From Corticium candelabrum (Eukaryota; Porifera; Homoscleromorpha; Homosclerophorida; Plakinidae): a DNA stretch of 64,000 bases. Positions 53,860 to 62,800 of this stretch are shown here, piece after piece; within the stretch, counting starts at the first letter, position 1, and every line of letters starts with the position of its first letter. The notes under the pieces were generated by a model. The model was given only the letters and a program-made list of their open reading frames with translations, was not told where the DNA came from and ran no database searches. Made by a program: the position numbers and the translations under genes. The stretch is from positions 828,501-892,500 of the forward strand of contig NC_085094.1 in the NCBI RefSeq assembly GCF_963422355.1, in the 5' to 3' direction.

Positions 53860-56800
53860 ATACAACAGTCATCAGTCACGTAATACCGAAAAAGAGGCAG
53901 AGGTATCGATTTCAAAGTGCAGTGTGGACACTCGCTAGCCCAATCGGATAGCAATCATGCTGATCGGATCCGATCACAATCCGATCAGTACAATCGTGAT
54001 CCGATCTGGTCTAGTGTGAGCAGGGCATTAGTCATAAAAATATTTTGCTTTGCAAATATATTTCTAAGCACCTCATTTTCTACTTAATATTTTGCATTCA
54101 ATTACATGAAGCCAGTATTCAACTATTCGATTCAGGCAATCAACTATACGAATTGGGCATTCCATTATTCAATTCCAGCATTCAATTATCCATTGCTTAC
54201 AGCTGTGCAGTTGCATGAAGAAATAAATAACTTACAGTGTGTGGTTGGGCAGCTATCATCATTCATAATTCTTCTTGAAGTTAGAGAATTTGTAGTTAGC
54301 GTGTGTGTTGTGTTACTTTGGAAGTAGATAACACGCACTAATCTTTGTGTTACACATTTCCACGCTGGTTTGAGCTGTTGTGAGTTAGTAGCGTTACATA
54401 AATCTATACATCTGGAAAGCTTTCGAAGCCTTGATCTGCCCTCACTTTTACTCCATGCAATCTGCATACTCTTTAAGCTGCGTCATACCATACAACCCTT
54501 CCATTTGTTGATAAATATGTCGCCTTTGGGTGTTTAAATAATCAAAGAGCTCAGATTTCACTACTTATCGCCTTCCCACCTCAGTTGCATCAATCATTTA
54601 GATCAGCTGAAAATTGAGTGAGCATGGTTTAAGATGTAATGAAAGAAGTGTGCGGTTTTGAATTTATATGTCGGACTGAAAGAATTATTACTATAAATTT
54701 GGTACTTCTGTGACAGAACCTTGGACAAATGAATGCCTGAGTTGGATAATTGAATGCCTGAATAATATAATTGAATGGCCGATTCTGATAATTGATTGCC
54801 TGAATCGAATAATTGAACACCTGAATCGGATAATTGAAAAACGAATAATTAAATGCAAAATATAGTTGAAAGTGATTTCAGTACAGAGCAATGCCCTGAT
54901 TTCTTAAAAAGTCTAATATTTAGGCTTGCCTTCCTAGTGTCACAAGCTAGCAATAAAACCATGAAAGAAAGCAATGAATGATAATTAATAAGTGCAAACC
55001 AACTAACTACTAGTAGTGAGTGCCTTTACAATTTAAAATTAGTGTTCGAACAATGCATGATACCAAATATTATGCATTACAACAAAAACATCAAATCGTT
55101 ACATTTACTTCTATCCCATAAAAAGTTTTAAAGGGGCAGTCCCACGGAAAAGCAAACTACACTTTAAAAATAGCTTTTAACGAGAGAGTTTGAATGGTGT
55201 TAGTTTTATGTCTATATTTGCCTCCGTTGTTAAACCAAAAATCATTGCTTTCTGCAATAAATGACGTCACTGATTTCAAAGTCAACAAAAGGTGTGTCTT
55301 CCGCCCAAACTAATGAGAAGCGTTTAGTGATAAATAAGTGTGGAAGTGTAGCCTCGACGCTAGGCCATCTTTGCCTTACGTGTGGAGTAACGCACGCGAT
55401 TATGCGTAGGGGTCATATGACTGGAAACGAAGTTGCCACCATAAGGCGAAGATTGCCTTACGATGGCAACTTTGTTTCCAATCATGTGACCCCTATGCAT
55501 AATCGCACGCGTTACTCCACCGCGTAAGGCAAAGATGGCCTAGCGGCGAGGCTATGGAAAGTGTACCAGACATCCGTTTGTGTTCTTCACTAGTGTTGCT
55601 AGAGTCAGACTCGCTGATTTCTCTTTCTGGCTTATACATAAAGGGTGAGAGCTCCATCTCTTACCAGGCATTAGCAGAGGGGCACAAATGAGATCAGGTA
55701 GGCTATCGCTCTTGTTCGGGAAACGCCCACCACATGCACCCAATGCAATTGCAAGCAAAAGAACATGCGACTCCAAGATGTACGTTAGATTGCCTACATA
55801 ACTTGTGAACATTCTCTTTCATCGTTATGTTTGCATAACGAGTAGGTAGAATGCACAAAAGTTTAGATCCTGCCAACTAGAAACCTACAGTTTCAGTAGT
55901 ACAGTAGTAGAAAGCCGAGTAGTAGAAAGCCCAGTCGGAGTGGATACATAATTACCACTTACCAGTAAACGTTTCCCATTGCGTCATGTGAAAGACACTC
56001 CTTGTTGTTGACTCTGAAACCAGGGTTTCAAGATCCATGAAAAGCAATCACTTTTAGTTTCAACAACGAAGGCAAATTGGGAGGTGTAACAAACGTCATT
56101 CGGATTCTCTTGTCAAAACCTATTTTTAAAGCCTAGCTTGTTTTTCCTGGGCCTGCCCCTTTAAGAACAAATACATTCAAATGCAATAGTTTGTTTCACT
56201 AAACACTAATTCAAAAAAAGGACCAAAACGACAACTTCTGCACATCCTGTTTACTTCCCACATTGCTGGATCAATCGCCTCCATTCTACACTGCCTACAT
56301 AGCATCGGTGCTTATAGAAAAGCCACCAAAAGAGAAGACCACACTACTCACATGAATTACCAATGAATATGCTACATGTCCTGGCAATGTAACAAAGTGT
56401 CAGCAGAGTATATGTAAAGTCTTGAAGTTATGTCCCCTGAGCATTACAAGCAACGTTCTGTTGCCAGAGAAATGTTGTCGCCTTTTTGCTCTGCCTGTTT
56501 CATGCTGAAACCCCTGATACACATGACGGCTGATCTTGAAGAGCACATCTTGGGCGCCAGCCAGTTGATTGTTGCAGCATATAAAGAGTCGTCTTTTTCA
56601 GTAGTTAACAAAACTAACTTTTTCTTTCACTAAAGTATCTGCCAATTTGCTGCATCCTCCAGAGACAGAAAATATGATTGGAGTAAAAGAAGCATGTTCA
56701 ACTCCCTTCACTTCCTCTTCATATTTTCACTTTTCTCTAACTCTACGTCTGTAGGAGGCAAGAATTGATGTTAATTCCATGAGGGGGCTGTTGGGTTAAA

Positions 56801-59800
56801 CATAAAAAAATGTCTTCTGGAATCTACTACCCAAAATCCATTTGCTGCAATATCTAGATGAGCTTCATCATTGGTGGTAGCACAACGATTTGAGAGTGTT
56901 TCACCAGTCAATAATACAAGTAATAATAATAACAATAACAAACTGCTTACTGAAGACTGTAAGACCAGACACAGGAGCTTGAGCATGGTTTGGGTGGACT
57001 ACCAGAAAGCCTATGACAGTGGGCCACACAGCTGGTTACTCCGATGTCTTCAGCTGCATAATATTAGTCCAGTCTTGTGCAGGTTCCTGTCACGAGTGAT
57101 GAAGAGTTGGAAGACATCGATGATGCTTTTCTACGGGAATGGTACTAACAAGACAAGGCTCATCCAGATCAGGTGAGGTATTTTCCAAGGTGAGTCATTA
57201 TCTCCTCTTCTCTCCTGTATGGCTCTTAATCCTCTCAGGGTGGAGTTATGCAGAACTGGTTATGGCTATTGGATGAGCACTGAGTGTGGTTAAACGTCAG
57301 ATTGTCAGTCACCTGCTTTACATGATTGATCTAAAGCTGTATGGCAGAAATCCTGATCAGCTGAAAGGGTTGTTGCACATAGTTGTACCTTGTGTGATGA
57401 TATATTGATAGTTTGGTCTAACACACTTTGTTAACGACAATCTCTCTGGACACAATTCTGGGGTGACAGTATAAACAACAGACACAATCAACAGTCTGGA
57501 ACCTGGTCAAGTCTGATCTCGCGTAGCCAGACCTTCCCCCTTTCAACATCTGGACAACAAAGAGAGTCTGGTACAGTTCCTTTTATGCTGTCGTGTTGCT
57601 GCTTCACTGATAAACGATGAATACTGCAGTGAGAGTAAGTGGTCATTTATAGTAATCAGGTGACCTTGGCTAATTAATGATGGACATGCTGTGGCTTTCC
57701 ATGTCTTGTTTTCGACCTAGTTCTTTGTAAGAACGTCACCTTTGACCAACCCGGTACGTGTTTTGGCAAAATGAAGCACCACCAGGATCTTTTCCACTCT
57801 GGTGGCACTTCCTTGCACATGAAAATGACATTGAAAGAACGCTGCCCTTAATCAAAATTAAATAAACGCTGCCCCTAAATGAACGCCCACAGGAACCGGC
57901 CTTTCGAAACAAATGAACACCACGACGTTCTTTCAAGGAAATACGGTATATTTACAGCACATCAGTGCAATGTAGCGTACTACAGTACAACAACATTTCA
58001 GGTACAAAGGTCAAAGCACAATTTCTCACATCCTGTAAATGTTGACGTCACAACTTGGAACTATAAAGTTTTAATTACAGTTTCTACAGCGGCATTTATT
58101 ACTTAATTGCAAGAGCTAACGTGTCGGAAGCTTCACAGTAACGTACAGTTAGCAGAAACCATCACAAAAAAGATCAGGATTTTTCCTCAAGTTATATAAC
58201 GCACGTTAGGCTTCGCGGTTCCAGTTCATTGCTGTGCCGCTAATTTGCAAAACTGTCTTGTTCTGCTGATCGGACACAATCTGTCTCGTCAAACATAGGT
58301 ATTCTCAAACATCTAGTGTCATACGACAAGCTCCAAGTGCCAAAAATTGGTTTGCCAAAGGGTGCACAGACAGCATTTTTTGAAGTCTTTTTCGCAATTG
58401 GTTCACGGACTATTGTCTGCAAAATTTTCAACCCCTATTTTTCAAGCAGTAGCTTAAAAGTACGCAGCCATCCCTACTTTGTTTCTTATTTATTACATAA
58501 ATATTTGTGTATTCTTATTCCTGTCCATTTTATAGAAACATTGTTACAACTCATAGTATATTTTGAGAAATGCTTAGACTGCTGTGTTAATGCTACTACT
58601 CTAATACTATATACAGAAATACAGTTCCATTACAGTACCAGGCAATGCTAACATATAGTAGTACACAAGCTAATTTGATCATGACATGATAATCGGCGTG
58701 TGCGTTCCAGTCCCACGCAAGAAGGACTCGCATCCGCACTTCCTCTTCTACCAGTTAGAAAGAACGGTCTCTATCACACACACGTGAACGTTTCTGCAAA
58801 GATCTTGTGCGGGACGCAGATATCCTGTTTGTGGGCCCACGCAGCTAGAGAACGAGGAAAATCCAACGAAACTGTCAACAAGTCGATCGACACTCAGATC
58901 TCGCAAGTAAATCAACAGGCGTTTCATGTAAAACAGGCAAAGAATGGCAAAGCGAAGCTCCTGTAAGCAAAACGAAGATCCTGTGAGCAAAACAAAGACC
59001 CAGTGAGAGAAGCAAAGATCCTGTCAGTCTCCAGGCACGTAAACGCAGACAACAGTGAAATGATCCCACTAGAACTGGCAAGTCGATCGGCACTCGATCA
59101 GGTTTTGTGAGAGGAAATCTGCGAGTGTTTGACTTTCAAGTACCTATACTAACACATACCGAATAAATGGAGAAGATCCCATGAAACTGGCAAGTCATGC
59201 ATATAAGTGCCTGTTAGGTCACATGCAGAGAAGGCGTGGTGAACGGCGTGTCAAATTTCACAGTAAAAATGTTGTCCCAGCGTCGTCCAAACATGCTAGC
59301 GCTAAACGATAGTCAAAGATCATGGTTCCTGCATAGCCACGCAGATGATCTAAAATTGTGGCATTTTATGGAAGCATTTCAGAGCTATGCTATCTCAAAG
59401 TAAAAATCTGAATTAATATTAACTACTGGTGCCATCCCTATAGTACTTAGGGAGTGCTAGTGTAACTCCCTAATTTTCTCAACTCATGAAATTCCTGAAA
59501 ACTGTAGTATCAGACAATTGAAGTGATTCAATGGATGGTAACCAACTTTTTCAAAGTTGGTGCGTATCATGTATTGAGCAGTACAAGGTCAGTATTCACC
59601 GGTCAAGAGTTTACCAATTTTGTAAATTCAAATGGAATCAACCACATTAAAACAGCACTGTATCATCCATCAAATAATGGGCTGTCGGAAAGAGCTGTGC
59701 AAGTATTGAAGAAAGGACTGTCCCTAGCAAATCAAGGAACATTGACATATCGCTTGACAAGTGTTGTTCAGCTAACAGATTACACCGCATTCCACAACAG

Positions 59801-62800
59801 AAATATCACCTGCAGAATTATTAATGGGTCACAAATTAAGGTACACCCCAACTTGGAGCAAATGGTACATATAAAAACAATGGCAACAGAAATATTTCTA
59901 CAAGGGCAACTGGAATAGTATTATCGACTTTACAACAGGGTACAGTGTTCGAAATTCCCACTTGCCTACTCGCCAATGGCAAGTCCAAATCAAAGTTGGC
60001 GAGTAGAAAGTAGCTGTCCACTGGCCAGAGAAGCGGCTAGGCATGTTTGAAATTGTAGTCAGGAGGTGTTGAGTTAGGTATAGTGTAGGGTTAATTGTGT
60101 ACCTAGGCATTGAAAGCGCATGTTAGCCATCAGAATTGTAATCATATCTATCTAACTTATCCAATTATGTTGCATTGTGAGAAAGGATAGTTACATAAAA
60201 CAGCTACTGAAACCACAATCTCATCTACACTTCTCTTGTGTATGGTGGTACAACTAAAATTCCGCCGCAAATACTAGGGCTGAAGGAATTCATTCCTACT
60301 ATTATACCGGTAGGGTATTGGCAATTTGCTGTAATGGAAGAGTAGACAAAGAATGTGACTGCAAACCATCGCTGTGAAACCAGACATGCCTAGTGATGTT
60401 TCCTGACTCCATAATTAAGGTACACCACTCTTGTTATCTAGACCTAAATGCTATTACCTAACTGTCTGTGTAATGATAAGTTCAAATTCACCTGTTGGGT
60501 TCTTCCAATGCAATATCATGCATGATCATGGTATATAGCCATCTTTCAAAACCATCTAGTTGCCTACAATATGGAGTGAGTTGTAACCAAATGTTGGTAA
60601 CAAATTCAATCAGTCTGAATCTACTCTGAATCTACTCCTAAGGTCAACAGCACACCATGGCTTGCAAACAGCTACATACATGTCTAGTGCAGGTCCACAT
60701 GCACATGGATTTTACAGTATTGCTCAAGAATTTAAGATGAACATTCACATTGTAGGTGTACATGAATCTATATAAAAAACAGTAGTATAGAGCTTTTATG
60801 CATGGTTAGGTTAGGGTTAGTCTAATATAATAGATCATGATGGAAATGCAAATACCATGGTCAGTTCTAAATATTGAGACCTTTGATCCTACATAGGCTA
60901 TTAAACTTCTATATGGTCAAATTTGGGGAAGTTAAGAGGCGTCTTTATATTGCACCTTAGGGCAAAAACAATCGTCTACAGCAAAAGAATCAGGAATGAT
61001 GACGAGCACGAGGATAAAATGTAATGCACTTGTTTTTTGTTGTAAAACAAAGTCAATCAGTAATACACATAAGTATAGTCTAGTAATTACAGCAGATTTA
61101 TACAATCACTACTAGCTTGTAGACATAGCTACCTTGTTAACTAATAAATAATTAATGAAAAGGGGAAGTGTCTAGCTATCATAGTTTTGATGATATTAAA
61201 GTTTCAACACGAATTTACTTACTTTTGTTGTAATTGTACACACTTACTAAAATTATTGATATAATATTAATTTATGCACATGCACGCATTGGGACTACAA
61301 GGCTTTTACTTTGGCTAGTAGAAAACTTTGCGAATTTCAAACACTGAGGGTAAGAGTCTTCGTTCGCAATTACAACAAAGGTCGTCCTTGGGTAGCAGGT
61401 GTAGTTCAGTCCAAGACAGCAGGCCCCTATCAAACACTATCCACCTGGAAGATGGGAGGGTAGTGACTAGTCAAACAACATTTGGATCAGATTCGGAAAA
61501 CCTTACAATTAGAAAGACCTGAGAAGTGAATCACAGAAGACCTACTAGTGGAACCAACACATCCACCAGATAAACCCTGCTCAACAGCAATGGTATCACT
61601 GAGAAAACCCAAAGAATGGGATGTCGCACCAGACTTACCAGAACAACCATAAGATAGAGTTGACAAACAAGTACAACAGGACAAAATGGTACCATTGCCA
61701 GAAATTAACATAAAACCAGAAAAATACAGACACAAGTGAAACCAACCAACTGGAACATCAGCTATAGGTGCCAACAAAAGGAGTGACTCCAGTCCGCTGT
61801 GCCAACAGGAGAAGAAAAGCACCAGACAAACTGAATTTATAGCAGATTAGACTATTATGTTTTACTGCATGCCTGTTGTTACTATCAGTCACATAGTAGG
61901 AGAAAGATGTATTATACACATCCGGGAAGTAGTCATTACCGGCAATTCTGACTAGTCAGTCATTCTCTAGGTAGATTGACTGAGTTAACAGCAAGACTGG
62001 CAAACTAGCTAAGGACAAAGTTACCTATAGGACAGACTACTTGGTATGACACAACAGGACTTCACTGCACAGTGCATCATTTATACTCACTCTTCACTGT
62101 CGTAATCTGTTGCCTGAGGTGAATTAACAGCTGTTGCACTGTAAGCCTCATCAGCATCAGCATCAGTTCGGTAGAGCAAAGAGCCTCGTCTGGAAGTCGA
62201 TCTTCGCCTTCCAATAGTATCACCACTTGAAAGATGACGTAGATTGTTGTTCCCGAGTTGACCTGTCTGGCTACTCGCTTGATCAGACATGCATTTGAAC
62301 CTATGAAGCGTCACGTTATTCCAGAGACTGAATCACACTAACCACCTAACTAATAAATCACTCACTCAAACGACGTTGAACTGCTACTTCGAGATAGTTG
62401 AATGTTGGGAACCACGCGCACTTTTACACCCGACGGTGTAAAGCGACTGCGGCGGGATTTAGGGCTCCCGCCCGCACTGCCAGAAGCTGACACACGCCGG
62501 CGTATTGGTAACTGCTGATCAACCTGTGGACACACCGAATTCCCATTGACACCACGAAACCACCACAAACGATAGGACATTTCTAAAACGCCGTCAAAGT
62601 AGGCTGTCTCTGCAGTTGTACACATTGAGCTACTATCTCTAGGTAACGTTCATAGACCCGTTATGATCAGTCAACAGAGCCCATTCCCCTAAGTCAATAC
62701 AGTTATTGAGTTTGCCTACACCTATAACCACACGCAGCCTCCTGTGCACGACTAACGGTGTTCTAAATGAAACAGCTATTACATAGAGCTTACATTCTGA

